Source: an uncultured Macellibacteroides sp. (GTDB lineage: Bacteria > Bacteroidota > Bacteroidia > Bacteroidales > Tannerellaceae). From it: a stretch of DNA of 64,000 nucleotides. Both the position numbers and the translations under genes were made by a program. Below the pieces are notes generated by a model, which was given only the letters and a program-made list of their open reading frames with translations, was not told the origin of the DNA and did no database searches. Positions 36,136-45,846 of this stretch are shown here, piece after piece (the stretch's first letter is position 1; every line of letters begins with the position of its first letter). The stretch spans positions 992,001-1,056,000 of the forward strand of contig NZ_OY762974.1 in the NCBI RefSeq assembly GCF_963667135.1. The letters are read 5' to 3'.

Positions 36136-38769
36136 ATGTTTTTATTGAAATTCAAAATTAGGCAAAATTACACAGGCTATAAAATAACCAGCCTGATTAT
36201 TTTCCTTTTTATCTCTATTCATTCAATTGCCCAAAATGAGAAATTAACAATTTCAGGGCGAGACATCACCGTAAAACAAATCTTTGAACAAATTGAAGCA
36301 CAAAGTAAATACACAGTGGCCTATAGCAAAGCACAAATAGATGTAGACAGGAAGATAACAATAAAAGTCCAAAATGTCAATCTCAAAGAAGTGCTTGAAC
36401 AAACACTAAAAGACAGCGGATTTTCTTATAAAATCAATGGATTGCATATTATTATTGTCCCAATACCTACTAATATTTCGCAAGATATTCTCCGACAAAC
36501 TATCAAAGGGATTGTCAAAGATGCGGCATCAGGTTCTTCTATCCCATACGCTACTGTCGTTCTTTCAAATACCAATCCACAAGTAGGTACTACAAGTGAT
36601 AGCTTGGGGCGTTTTAGGTTCAATAATATACCCATTGGCAGATATGATATTCAAGTGTCTTATTTGGGATATGAACCTACTGCAATGAAAGAAATTTTAC
36701 TTACTTCAGTCAAAGAAGTGAACTGCGATATAACTTTGGTTGAAAGTTCCCAGAAGTTGGACGAAGTAGTGGTACGTGCAAAAATAAATAAAGAACATCC
36801 TCTCAATTCAATGGCTTTAACTGGGGGACATATGATTAGTGTTGAAGAAGCGAACCGATTTGCCGGCGGGCTGAATGATCCGGCTCGGCTCGCCACATCT
36901 TTTGCTGGCGTGGCAGGAACTCCGGGAACAAATGCGATTGCCATACGTGGTAATTCCCCGCAATTTTCGCAGTGGAAAATGGAAGGTATAGAAATACCGA
37001 ATCCTACTCACTTTGCCGATATCGCAGGTGTAGGTGGTGGTCTGTTTTCAGGACTTAGTAGTCAGGTAATGGGTAATTCTGACTTCTTTAATAGTGCTTT
37101 TCCGGCAGAATACAGCAATGCCTTATCGGGAGTATTTGATATGTCTATCCGAAACGGGAATAATGAGAAGTTTGAGCACGTTGTTCAAATCGGGCTTTTG
37201 GGGCTTGATTTCGCTTCAGAGGGCCCTATAAATAGGAAAACCGGAAGTTCTTATATTTTCAACTACCGATATTCGACAACCGGACTAATAGGAGCTTTTA
37301 CAGAAAATACAGGCATAAGCTATCAAGATCTTACTTTCAAACTGAATTTCCCAACGCGTAAAGCTGGAACATTCTCTGTTTGGGGGATAGGGTTACTGGA
37401 TATGAATAAAGCTGATGCATTAAAAAATCACTCCGAGTGGGAAACGTTTGCTGACAGACAAAAGTCCAAAACAACAATGGCGAAAGGAGCAGGTGGAATT
37501 ACGCATAGGTATAATTTAGATTCTGATGCTTATCTTAAAACATCTCTTGGTGCAACTTATTCAGATAATCGGCCCAAAATAGAACAGCTTCTTTCTCAAA
37601 ATTCGTCCTACTATTTGCCTGTTGTAGATATGAAAAGCACCAATTTAGACATTGTTCTAAATTCTTATTTCAACAAAAAGTATAGCTCCCGGCATACCAA
37701 CCGTTCTGGAATTACAATTACTGGGTTATTATATGATTTGGATTTTAACTTATCACCGAACTTCGGGCAAAATAAACCGATGCAAAGGATTGTGAAAGGT
37801 AATGGTGAAGCAATTGTATTATCGGCATATAGTAATTCTATATTCAAATTGACAGATAAATTGATTGCCAATGTGGGAGTAAACACCCAATTGTTTACTT
37901 TAAATTCAAATTGGACGGTAGAGCCCCGCTTGGCATTAAAGTGGAATTTCAATTCTAAACAATCTATCTCTTTTGCTTATGGATTACATAGTCGCCGTGA
38001 AAAGCTGGATTACTACTATGTAAAATCTACGGAAACAGGAAAAGATGCAGTGAATAAAGACCTGGACTTTGCCAAAGCACACCATTTTATGTTATCCTAT
38101 GATTTAAGTCTTTCAGAAAACACCCATCTGAAAATAGAACCTTACTATCAGGCATTATTTAATGTACCTGTCGAACCGGGAACATCATTTTCTATCATTA
38201 ACCACGACACCTACTACCTAGATCGTCAATTAGTTAATGAAGGGAAAGGCAGGAATTATGGTGTAGACATCACCTTAGAGCGTTATCTAAACAAAGGATA
38301 TTATTATATGCTAACTGGTTCTGTCTTTAAGTCAGAATATCTTGGTGGTGATAATGTTTGGCGCAATACACGGCTTGACCGTGGCTATTTGTTCAACGCA
38401 TTAGGCGGTAAAGAATGGATATGGGGCAAACAACGCCAACATATATTTAATACAAATATCCGTTTGTCTTATCAAGGTGGTGATCACTATACTCCTATTG
38501 ATGAAGCTGCATCACTGATTGAAAAAGATATTATCTATGATGAAACAAAAGCCTTTAGTAGGCAGTTCTCACCGGCCTTTACAGTCGATTTAGGTGTCAG
38601 CTATAAGCTAAACAAGAAACGTGTATCTCACGAGTTTGAGCTTCAATTTCTGAATTTAACCGGATATACCGGACAACATGGATATCAATACAACGAACAG
38701 AAAAAAGTTATAGAAAAAATAGATGTAAGTAATATGTTACCTAATCTAAGTTATAAAATTCAGTTCTAA
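36136..38769 (+). CDS. TonB-dependent transducer with STN signalling domain
   Basis: Outer membrane receptor of 877 aa. A signal peptide (about 1-32) is followed by an STN (secretin/TonB short N-terminal) domain at about 35-108 (KLTISGRDITVKQIFEQIEAQ, then DSGFSYKINGLHIIIV), which contacts FecR. Next come a carboxypeptidase regulatory-like domain (about 120-205), plug and barrel. With the sigma and fecR genes upstream it forms a complete surface-signalling system. The substrate is unknown; there is no SusD-type partner. Confidence 0.93.
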   Translation: MFLLKFKIRQNYTGYKITSLIIFLFISIHSIAQNEKLTISGRDITVKQIFEQIEAQSKYTVAYSKAQIDVDRKITIKVQNVNLKEVLEQTLKDSGFSYKINGLHIIIVPIPTNISQDILRQTIKGIVKDAASGSSIPYATVVLSNTNPQVGTTSDSLGRFRFNNIPIGRYDIQVSYLGYEPTAMKEILLTSVKEVNCDITLVESSQKLDEVVVRAKINKEHPLNSMALTGGHMISVEEANRFAGGLNDPARLATSFAGVAGTPGTNAIAIRGNSPQFSQWKMEGIEIPNPTHFADIAGVGGGLFSGLSSQVMGNSDFFNSAFPAEYSNALSGVFDMSIRNGNNEKFEHVVQIGLLGLDFASEGPINRKTGSSYIFNYRYSTTGLIGAFTENTGISYQDLTFKLNFPTRKAGTFSVWGIGLLDMNKADALKNHSEWETFADRQKSKTTMAKGAGGITHRYNLDSDAYLKTSLGATYSDNRPKIEQLLSQNSSYYLPVVDMKSTNLDIVLNSYFNKKYSSRHTNRSGITITGLLYDLDFNLSPNFGQNKPMQRIVKGNGEAIVLSAYSNSIFKLTDKLIANVGVNTQLFTLNSNWTVEPRLALKWNFNSKQSISFAYGLHSRREKLDYYYVKSTETGKDAVNKDLDFAKAHHFMLSYDLSLSENTHLKIEPYYQALFNVPVEPGTSFSIINHDTYYLDRQLVNEGKGRNYGVDITLERYLNKGYYYMLTGSVFKSEYLGGDNVWRNTRLDRGYLFNALGGKEWIWGKQRQHIFNTNIRLSYQGGDHYTPIDEAASLIEKDIIYDETKAFSRQFSPAFTVDLGVSYKLNKKRVSHEFELQFLNLTGYTGQHGYQYNEQKKVIEKIDVSNMLPNLSYKIQF

Positions 38770-38843
38770 ATAGATATAACAGTTCTCTGATAGAATATTA
38801 GCAACGGAGGATAGTCCTTTATGATAATATCTGCCAATCGTTC

Positions 38844-38905
38844 ATAATTCTGGTTATTGCTGTAAAGTTTACGGTCGTAAACTTTACAGCAATAACCAGA
38901 ATTAT
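38844..38905. repeat. Perfect 30-bp inverted repeat (near-complete palindrome)
   Basis: Arms 38844-38873 and 38876-38905 are perfectly complementary over 30 bp with only GT between them. It is AT-rich and has no T-run, and lies between the receptor stop and a separate terminator. Role unknown. Confidence 0.75.
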
Positions 38906-38974
38906 AATAAAAATGGAAATATGGATTAAAAGAAGATTATTTTGGGGCCGGATTTAGTTGAGTATAGGACACAA

Positions 38975-39005
38975 AAAAAGCCTTTCTTTTCAGAAAGGCT
39001 TTTTT
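38975..39005. terminator. Terminator between receptor gene and tRNA-Lys
   Basis: A 13-bp A-to-T-rich stem (38975-38987 with 38992-39004) with core AGCCTTTCT, flanked by A-run and T-run. It can end both the plus-strand receptor transcript and the minus-strand tRNA transcript. Confidence 0.75.
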
Positions 39006-39007
39006 AT

Positions 39008-39083
39008 TGGTGATCCGCCTGGGGCTCGAACCCAGGACCCCATCCTTAAAAGGGATGTGCTCTACCTGCTGAGCTAGCGAATC
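39008..39083 (-). tRNA. tRNA-Lys (anticodon UUU)
   Basis: Cloverleaf on the minus strand: acceptor GATTCGC/GCGGATC with one G-U, D-stem GCTC/GAGC, anticodon stem CATCC/GGATG enclosing loop CTTTTAA with anticodon TTT, T-stem CTGGG/CCCAG with loop TTCGAGC, discriminator A, and an encoded CCA at 39008-39010. Confidence 0.95.
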
Positions 39084-39163
39084 ATCCTGTGCGTTACTTC
39101 TGTAATGCGGGTGCAAAGGTACGGTTTATTTTTTAACACGCAAGCTTTCGCTAAACTTTTTTA

Positions 39164-40309
39164 CTATTGATCTCCACTTATTTTTTCTCTTTTAATCTGC
39201 CTTTTCGCATTTTCTTTCTCTATCTTACTGTGTTCCATTAAGATAAATCGCTTATAATAGGAAAGACAAAGCGTGGTAAGAGGTAAGGCAACGATAAGTC
39301 CGACAAAGCCCAGCAAGGTTCCCCAGATGGAAAGCGAGAGAAGTATAATCGCTGGATTAAGTCCCATAGCCTTTCCCATGATCTTTGGAGTGAGAAATAA
39401 ATCCTGAATAGATTGAACAACACATAAAACCAAAAGAGATAATCCAAAAATCAGCCAAAAGTTTTCGCCTGTTTCTGTCGATTTAAGCAGACTTAGTAAC
39501 GCCATGGGAATTAGACCCAAAGTCTGCAGATACGGAATAAGATTCAGGAATCCGATAAACAGGCCCAGAGAGACTGCAAGCGGAAAATCAATTATCCGGA
39601 ATCCGATTGCAAAAAGGATACCTACACACAGGGCGATAAGTGCCTGTCCGCGGAAATATCGGTTCATACTATCTTCAACGTCTTCGGCCAGCCCTTTTGT
39701 AAAAGGACGATAGCGTTCCGGGATAAGTTTTATCCACCCTTCGGCTATCTTTTCATAATCAAGCAGAATAAAAATAAAATAAAGCAGAATAACAAAAACG
39801 ATGGTGATACTAAACAGCAAAGAGAAGGTGCCCGACAACAGGGACCATAACTGAGGGGCTATCTGTTTCACTGCGTTAAGCATATTTTCACGGCTAACCA
39901 GCTCACTTAGCTGAAGCACATCAAGCTGATTGGCAATATATAAACGCCATGACTCTGGTATTAACGGTACATCTCCGGGGTTTCCCTGATGCGTTTGAAT
40001 CAGGTCGAACGTTCGTTGAATCTCGTCAACGATAGACGGCACGACAAGAAAATAGAGTAATGTTAATATCCCGGCCGACAGTAAAAGCACCATCACAATG
40101 GACAGAACCCTACTCCGCAGCTTTAGTTTGTATTGAAAGAACCGAACAAACGGTTGCATCATATAAGCCATAAGCCATGCGATGAGAAACGGAAGCAACG
40201 CATTTTTCAGGATGGCCACCAGATAGAGAATTCCCGAGATCATAAGGATACTAAAAACGATCCTTGCCACACGATCGAAGGTAAATGGTTTATCAAACAG
40301 CGGATTCAT
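39164..40309 (-). CDS. AI-2E family transporter
   Basis: Inner membrane permease-like protein of 381 aa in the AI-2E (UPF0118) family. About eight hydrophobic segments are visible, with the C-terminal family signature near residues 315-350 (QDLFLTPKIMGKAMGLNPAIILLSLSIWGTLLG; PKI...G region). Named for autoinducer-2 export in E. coli TqsA, but most members have unknown substrates, some being sodium/proton antiporters. It diverges from the dacB-like gene. Confidence 0.92.
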   Translation of the reverse strand: MNPLFDKPFTFDRVARIVFSILMISGILYLVAILKNALLPFLIAWLMAYMMQPFVRFFQYKLKLRSRVLSIVMVLLLSAGILTLLYFLVVPSIVDEIQRTFDLIQTHQGNPGDVPLIPESWRLYIANQLDVLQLSELVSRENMLNAVKQIAPQLWSLLSGTFSLLFSITIVFVILLYFIFILLDYEKIAEGWIKLIPERYRPFTKGLAEDVEDSMNRYFRGQALIALCVGILFAIGFRIIDFPLAVSLGLFIGFLNLIPYLQTLGLIPMALLSLLKSTETGENFWLIFGLSLLVLCVVQSIQDLFLTPKIMGKAMGLNPAIILLSLSIWGTLLGFVGLIVALPLTTLCLSYYKRFILMEHSKIEKENAKRQIKREKISGDQ

Positions 40310-40369
40310 AGTAAAAGTTTTTATCTTTGCTTCCTACAAAGATATAACAAAGAAATTAGTGATATAAGG

Positions 40370-41827
40370 ATGAATAAGAAAATATTATCTTCCGCCCTTC
40401 TTCTCTGCCTCACCTTATCGGTCTGGGGACAAACACCTCAACCGGTGAAAAGGTTACTAAAGATGCCCTCAATGAAAGGGGCTACCCTCTCTCTGATAAT
40501 CCAGGAGGTGGGAAGCGACAAACCCAAGTATGCTGTCGCTCAGGATATGGCTGTTATTCCGGCTTCGGTAATGAAGACAATTACGACGGCCAGTGCGCTT
40601 GAATTGCTGGGCACCGACTACCGCTTTCCGACAACCATATCATATGACGGCTATATCAAAGAGGGCGTTTTGCATGGCAACTTGTATATTGAAGGAAGCG
40701 GCGATCCTACGCTTGGTTCCCGGTTTGTTAAAGACAATAACGACGAGTTTCTGGCTGACTGGCTTAAAGGAATACAGGCAGCAGGAATACAGTCCGTAAC
40801 CGGATCGGTTATAGCAGACGAACGTTGTTTCGACACCGAAGGAGTTTCAATCAAGTGGGTGGGCGAAGATCTGGGTAGTTATTTCGGAGCCGGAAGTTAC
40901 GGCCTTTCTGTATTCGATAACCAGTATAAACTGTATGTACAAACAGGGGAAGTAGGATCGAAGCCGGTCATAAAACATTCGGAACCCGCCATGAACAGTT
41001 TGCGCTTTCACAATTACCTAATTGCCGGTTCGGTTGCCGCCGACAGTTCCTATACGCTTGGCGCTCCTTTTTCGGACGACCGCTATCTGTACGGGGTTGT
41101 TCCGGCAGACAGGTCGCTTTATACCCTAAAAGGTGATATGCCTGACCCACCCTATTTTCTGGCAGATTATTTTACGCGCTACCTTAAAAATAAAGGAATC
41201 AAAGCTACAGGCGAGCCTACTAACTTCAGGTTATTGAATGAAAAGCAGCAGGAAAGCAACGGGAAAAGAGTAAAACTGATTACCACGTACTCGCCCACCG
41301 TAAGCGAAATAGTGAAAATAACCAACGAAGTGAGTCAGAATCTCTATGCGGATGCATTGCTCAAAACCATTGGTAATTCTTACAAGCCTCTCCCCGGCGA
41401 GGTAATCTCTTCGTTCGGTAATGGGATTAAACGGGTAAAACAGTTTTGGGATGAAAAGGGTATAGACACTTATCCGCTTTGGATGTTCGACGGAAGCGGT
41501 CTCTCGTCGAGCGATAAACTCTCCGCGCGATTTATGACAGACGTGCTTTTATACATGGCAAAGGATGCCTCCTCGTCACGGGCATTTTACAACTCACTGC
41601 CCCGGGCCGGTCTGGAAGGCTCCGTTCGTAATTTCTTAAAGGGATTCTCTCTGGAAGGAAGTATCCGCTTAAAAAGCGGAAGTATGAGCCGGGTGAAAGG
41701 ATATGCAGGCTATGTGGACAAAGATGGAAAGCGTTACTGTCTGGCTCTTTTTGTAAACAACTATTCCTGCGATGGAAAAGAGATGACCTACGAGCTGGAT
41801 CGGTTACTACGTACGTTGCTCGATTAA
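40370..41827 (+). CDS. dacB: D-alanyl-D-alanine carboxypeptidase/endopeptidase (PBP4, peptidase S13)
   Basis: Periplasmic penicillin-binding protein of 485 aa that trims and cleaves peptide crosslinks. The ATG at 40370 is chosen over a longer frame because it gives a signal peptide (about 1-20, WGQ) and avoids overlapping the divergent transporter gene. Active-site motifs: SxxK at Ser66-Lys69 (ASVMK), SxN in EVSQNLYADALL, and KSG in RLKSGSMSRVKGYAG. The domain inserted between the first two motifs is the PBP4 type. Confidence 0.94.
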   Translation: MNKKILSSALLLCLTLSVWGQTPQPVKRLLKMPSMKGATLSLIIQEVGSDKPKYAVAQDMAVIPASVMKTITTASALELLGTDYRFPTTISYDGYIKEGVLHGNLYIEGSGDPTLGSRFVKDNNDEFLADWLKGIQAAGIQSVTGSVIADERCFDTEGVSIKWVGEDLGSYFGAGSYGLSVFDNQYKLYVQTGEVGSKPVIKHSEPAMNSLRFHNYLIAGSVAADSSYTLGAPFSDDRYLYGVVPADRSLYTLKGDMPDPPYFLADYFTRYLKNKGIKATGEPTNFRLLNEKQQESNGKRVKLITTYSPTVSEIVKITNEVSQNLYADALLKTIGNSYKPLPGEVISSFGNGIKRVKQFWDEKGIDTYPLWMFDGSGLSSSDKLSARFMTDVLLYMAKDASSSRAFYNSLPRAGLEGSVRNFLKGFSLEGSIRLKSGSMSRVKGYAGYVDKDGKRYCLALFVNNYSCDGKEMTYELDRLLRTLLD

Positions 41828-41836
41828 AAAAGAAAT

Positions 41837-41896
41837 AAAAAACCCTTCACTTTCCTGGTTAGCTTTTTAAAGCAACCTCGAAGTAAAGGGTTTTCT
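41837..41896. terminator. Bidirectional terminator between dacB and tricorn-like gene
   Basis: An outer stem AAAACCCTTCACTT (41839-41852) with 41881-41894 (one mismatch) and an inner GGTT/AACC plus GCTTT/AAAGC stem, flanked by A- and T-runs, between converging genes. Confidence 0.72.
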
Positions 41897-41903
41897 GTTT
41901 TTA

Positions 41904-44900
41904 TTACTTACTGAAATCTCTCGGAGCCGGTACCGGAGGCAACGGCTTGCGATCTTTCATTTGAGCTTTTACTTCCTCTATTGCCCGGTTCAGCTGCTGA
42001 TCTTCTCCCGCCCATTCCTTTGCCGGGTCGTTATCAATCAGAATATCCGGATCAACACCATGATTTTCGATAATCCACTCACCAGTCTTCGGATCATAGC
42101 TTGTAAAGAAGGGGACACGCATATCGGTTCCGTCGATAAAAGGCAGCGAACCACTGATTCCCACAATACCGCCCCATGTACGGGTACCGATAAGCTTTCC
42201 TAAGCCAAGGGAACGGAATCCCCAGGGGAACAGATCCCCGTCAGAAGCCGAATACTTGTTAATAAGACAAACCTTCGGACCAATCTGTACAGCATCAGGC
42301 ACCGTACCCCGACGGGTCGAACCCCGGCGCATGGTTACACGGTATGCTTCTCTTGAAAGTCGTTCCAGAATCATCGGCGAAACATTACCTCCGCCATTGG
42401 CACGATCGTCAACAATCAGCCCTTCCTTATCCAACTGCGGATAGAAATAGCGCGAAAACTCGTTAAGTCCTTCCGGACCCATATCGGGAATATAAATATA
42501 TCCGATCTTTCCGTTTGAGGCCTCATCTACCTTGCGGATGTTGTTTTGTATCCAGTTGTAGTGATACAAGGGATATTCGTTGGCAATAGGATTGATAACC
42601 ACTTTACGTGCTCCGGCAGCCGATGGCGTACTGTTTAATGTAAGTTCGGTTGGAACACCGGCTTTACCTGTCAGCAGCGAGTACATATCTTTCACACTGT
42701 TGGCCGGAACGCCATCGATGGCTATAATATAATCACCCTCTTTCGCTTTCACGCCCGGCTCGGTTAACGGCGAACGTAGTTCCTTACTCCAGGAAGCTCC
42801 GGGAATAATCTTCTCAATGCGGAAAAAGCCACTCTTGTCGCGAGACACTTCAGCACCAAGTAGTCCGGTTTGAATCCGGTCGGCACGGTCGGTTTCGCCC
42901 GGACTGATATAAGCATGACCGCAATTCAATTCCCCAATCAACTCTCCAATAATGTAATTCAGGTCGAGGCGTGTTTTCACGTAAGGCAATAAGACTTCGT
43001 ATTTAGCCTTCATTGCTTTCCAATCCACACCATGCATATTCTCGAGATAGAAACCATCCCGCATGTGACGCCATCCTTCATTGTAAATCTGTGCCCACTC
43101 TTTTGCATAGTCTGTGGTCACCTTCATATTAGACGTGTTAACAGCCTCTTTCAGGTCGGCCTTCCCGGAAGGAATGTCCGTAACATAAACCATATTGTTT
43201 TTCAGGAACAGCGCCTTCTTTGATCCGTTTTCAACAAACATCCGGGCATCGTCCGCAACCACTTCCTCTTTCTGTTTATCCAGGTCGTACACCTGCGTAG
43301 CTCCTCTGCCCCAATAGTATACCTTCTTTCCATCCGAATAGATATTACCATAGTATCCTCCCGGTATCGGCAGACGGACAATACGGTCAATGATTCCGTC
43401 GGCATCAAATTTCACAGCCTGGGCTGCCTTATCAACAGACTTATCAACACCTTTATCAACAGTCTTATCAACAGCCTTGTCCGATTTCTTTCCGGACTTT
43501 ACATCGGTTACAGTTACCGTCACTTCTTTCTTGGCTGCCACTTCATCATCCTTTTCAAGGAAAGGAGACGGGGTATCTTTGGATAAAATAGCCATATACA
43601 CACTAGACATGTTGTTGTACACGTGATTCCACTCTACGGCACCGTAGGTAGGATTAAAATCGCGGGCCGAAGTAAACAACAGATACTTGCCATCGGTACT
43701 GAATACAGGACTGTCGGAGTTATACCATTTGTCGGTTACCGGATATTCTTTTTTGGCTGCCAGGTTATAAACATATACAATATTGAACTCATTTTCGGCT
43801 GTACGGCTATAAGTAAGCCATTTGCCATCCGGCGATATAGCCAAATCCCTGAATTCGCCTACAGAATCATGCAAAACAAGACTCACCTGCCTGGTGGTCA
43901 CATCCAGTTGATTCACCCGGTTCTTTCTGTCCGTATAAAAGATTTTGGACGCATCGGGGCTCCACTGAAAAGAACGGATATAGGTATCGTTGTTTTTGGT
44001 CAGCTGTACAGCTTCGCCACCAGCTGCAGGCTGCAAGTAGAGTTCGGTTTCGCCAGTAACATCGGAAATGTAAGCGATATGCTTGCCATTGGGCGACCAG
44101 CTTGCATCCCGTTCGTGTGCACCAGGCGTACGGGTAATGTTTTTGGTTACCCCTTTATCTGCCGGAAGATTAAAAACTTCTCCACGGGCAGTAATAGCCA
44201 GACGTTCGCCGGCGGGAGACAAACTTACAGCACTTATGTTTCGGGAAACATCCTTCACTTCCGCACGTGCATAAATATTGTCGGATTTCAAGGTAATGCT
44301 AACCTTCTCGGCTTTCTTAGAAGCAGCATCCATCATATAAATAAAGCCCGCATTTTCGAAAACTATCTTTGAACCATTGCAGCTTGGGAACTTCACATCG
44401 TACTCGGTAAAGTTGGTCACCTTACTGGTCTGTTTGGTTTTGGTATTATAAACAAAAATATTCATGGTGCGGTCGCGGTCGGAGATAAAGAATATCTCGT
44501 CGCCAATCCACATCGGCATGATATCCTGCGCCACATTGTTGGTAATATTATCTGTCTTCTTTGACTGTTCGTCGTATATCCAAATATCATCGGCCATTCC
44601 ACCCTTATAATATTTCCAGGTCCGGAATTCGCGGAAAACGCGGTTATAAGCAAATTGTTTTCCATCGGGCGAGTAGCAGCAGAATCCACCTTCTGGAAGG
44701 GGAATCACCTGAGAAAGTCCGCCTTCGGGAGAAACCGTATAAAGTTTACCCGCAAACCCATCGCTGATGCGGTTACGGTACACGATGGAAGCACCATCGG
44801 GAGTCCATGTCATCACAATATTATTGGGCCCCATGCGGTCGCCCAGATCATCACGGGAATTGGTGGCCGTATAGGTTACACGAAGCGGCTCACCACCGGT

Positions 44901-45185
44901 CGAAGGCATCGAATACACTTCCGTATTTCCGTCGTACTGACCGGTAAAAGCGATTGTTTTACCATCGGGAGAAAACCGGGGAAACATTTCGTAACCCACA
45001 TGCGATGTTAATCGCTGAGCCTCTCCCCCTTTGGCTGCAACCTTATACAAATCGCCTCCATAGGTAAACACTATCTCACTCCCGTTGGTAGCCGGGAAGC
45101 GCAATAACCTCGCCTCATCTGCCGCCTGAAGGAACAATGGAGCAGAGGCAAATACAAAAAGCCCAAGCATAAATCGTTTATTCAT
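41904..45185 (-). CDS. Tricorn-like protease (S41 family) with beta-propellers and PDZ domain
   Basis: Large periplasmic protein of 1093 aa. The ATG at 45185 (MNKRFMLG) gives a signal peptide cut near LQAAD. The N-terminal two thirds carry PD40/WD40-like beta-propeller repeats (many FSPDGK, SPDGKW, WSPDASK units). Then come a Lys-rich linker (about 555-600), a tricorn C1 domain, a PDZ domain near residue 830 and an S41-type protease core (IGYIYIPDMG, VDDRANGGGN, SASDGDLFPW with the nucleophile Ser). It likely degrades periplasmic peptides. It lies downstream of lysO. Confidence 0.93.
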   Translation of the reverse strand: MNKRFMLGLFVFASAPLFLQAADEARLLRFPATNGSEIVFTYGGDLYKVAAKGGEAQRLTSHVGYEMFPRFSPDGKTIAFTGQYDGNTEVYSMPSTGGEPLRVTYTATNSRDDLGDRMGPNNIVMTWTPDGASIVYRNRISDGFAGKLYTVSPEGGLSQVIPLPEGGFCCYSPDGKQFAYNRVFREFRTWKYYKGGMADDIWIYDEQSKKTDNITNNVAQDIMPMWIGDEIFFISDRDRTMNIFVYNTKTKQTSKVTNFTEYDVKFPSCNGSKIVFENAGFIYMMDAASKKAEKVSITLKSDNIYARAEVKDVSRNISAVSLSPAGERLAITARGEVFNLPADKGVTKNITRTPGAHERDASWSPNGKHIAYISDVTGETELYLQPAAGGEAVQLTKNNDTYIRSFQWSPDASKIFYTDRKNRVNQLDVTTRQVSLVLHDSVGEFRDLAISPDGKWLTYSRTAENEFNIVYVYNLAAKKEYPVTDKWYNSDSPVFSTDGKYLLFTSARDFNPTYGAVEWNHVYNNMSSVYMAILSKDTPSPFLEKDDEVAAKKEVTVTVTDVKSGKKSDKAVDKTVDKGVDKSVDKAAQAVKFDADGIIDRIVRLPIPGGYYGNIYSDGKKVYYWGRGATQVYDLDKQKEEVVADDARMFVENGSKKALFLKNNMVYVTDIPSGKADLKEAVNTSNMKVTTDYAKEWAQIYNEGWRHMRDGFYLENMHGVDWKAMKAKYEVLLPYVKTRLDLNYIIGELIGELNCGHAYISPGETDRADRIQTGLLGAEVSRDKSGFFRIEKIIPGASWSKELRSPLTEPGVKAKEGDYIIAIDGVPANSVKDMYSLLTGKAGVPTELTLNSTPSAAGARKVVINPIANEYPLYHYNWIQNNIRKVDEASNGKIGYIYIPDMGPEGLNEFSRYFYPQLDKEGLIVDDRANGGGNVSPMILERLSREAYRVTMRRGSTRRGTVPDAVQIGPKVCLINKYSASDGDLFPWGFRSLGLGKLIGTRTWGGIVGISGSLPFIDGTDMRVPFFTSYDPKTGEWIIENHGVDPDILIDNDPAKEWAGEDQQLNRAIEEVKAQMKDRKPLPPVPAPRDFSK

Positions 45186-45243
45186 AAAGATAAAATTTAA
45201 AACAGAATTAGTATTAATAATCAAACCGAACTCAAACGCTTTT

Positions 45244-45846
45244 TTAAACCGTACAAAAGAAAGTAACAAAAAACGGGACTGTAAAGTCCACTACAAATCC
45301 GTGAATAACCGCCACGAACACCAGGTCTTTTCCCGAATAACGGGTAATAATCGGTAAAGTAGTATCCATCGTAGTTGCCCCGCCGGAACAAATAGGTGCC
45401 AGACGTCCGAAATACCTCACCAGCAAAGGGGCTCCCAGCAACGTAATCAGTTCACGGGAGATATTGGCTATCAGAGCGATCGTTCCCATCTCGGCCCCTT
45501 TGTACTGAGTAATAAAAACCGAAGACAGCGAATAATAGCCGAATCCGGTTCCCACCGCCATACAATCGGTAAACGACAAATCAATCAGCACCAGACTAAT
45601 CAACGCCGAACCGAGCAACGTACCTACGATCGTAGCAAGCGGGACAAGCAGTACGTGAAACCGAAGCCTGAGTAAAATCTCCCTCAGTTTATTATCACCT
45701 CCGATACTCAACCCCACCAGAAACATCAGCAAATACAAAACATATTGGGTGTAATCAGTCTCAAGCAGAAAATCGGGAAGCCATCCGGCCCATCCCATTA
45801 AGACCCCTATAATAAAGAAAGAAACGATAATGATGCTACCCTTCAC
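45244..45846 (-). CDS. lysO: LysO family lysine exporter, large part
   Basis: Polytopic membrane protein of 200 aa matching the C-terminal part of LysO (YbjE, DUF340), which exports L-lysine. Visible blocks are YVLYLLMFLVGLSIGGD, FGYYSLSSVFITQY and PICSGGATTMDTTLPIITRYSG. Its start overlaps the stop of the small LysO-N gene by 4 bp, so the two are made together and should form one transporter. In many bacteria LysO is a single chain of about 300 aa. Confidence 0.92.
   Translation of the reverse strand: MKGSIIIVSFFIIGVLMGWAGWLPDFLLETDYTQYVLYLLMFLVGLSIGGDNKLREILLRLRFHVLLVPLATIVGTLLGSALISLVLIDLSFTDCMAVGTGFGYYSLSSVFITQYKGAEMGTIALIANISRELITLLGAPLLVRYFGRLAPICSGGATTMDTTLPIITRYSGKDLVFVAVIHGFVVDFTVPFFVTFFCTV

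Noticed and set aside
33442-39083. AT-rich sigma/FecR/receptor region as an island integrated at tRNA-Lys
   Set aside because: It abuts the 3' end of the tRNA gene, a common integration site, but I found no repeat of the tRNA end on the other side and no integrase.
40133-40369. 79-codon N-terminal extension of the dacB frame
   Set aside because: It overlaps the divergent transporter gene, is charged and unlike a signal peptide; the ATG at 40370 gives a normal signal peptide.
43623-44372. Long open frame of 249 codons on the plus strand opposite the tricorn-like gene
   Set aside because: It lies wholly inside a well-supported protease gene, has no family resemblance, and its composition is that of an antisense shadow.
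45843-45846. LysO split as a frameshift
   Set aside because: The junction is an orderly ATGA stop/start overlap and two-gene LysO is common in Bacteroidota.
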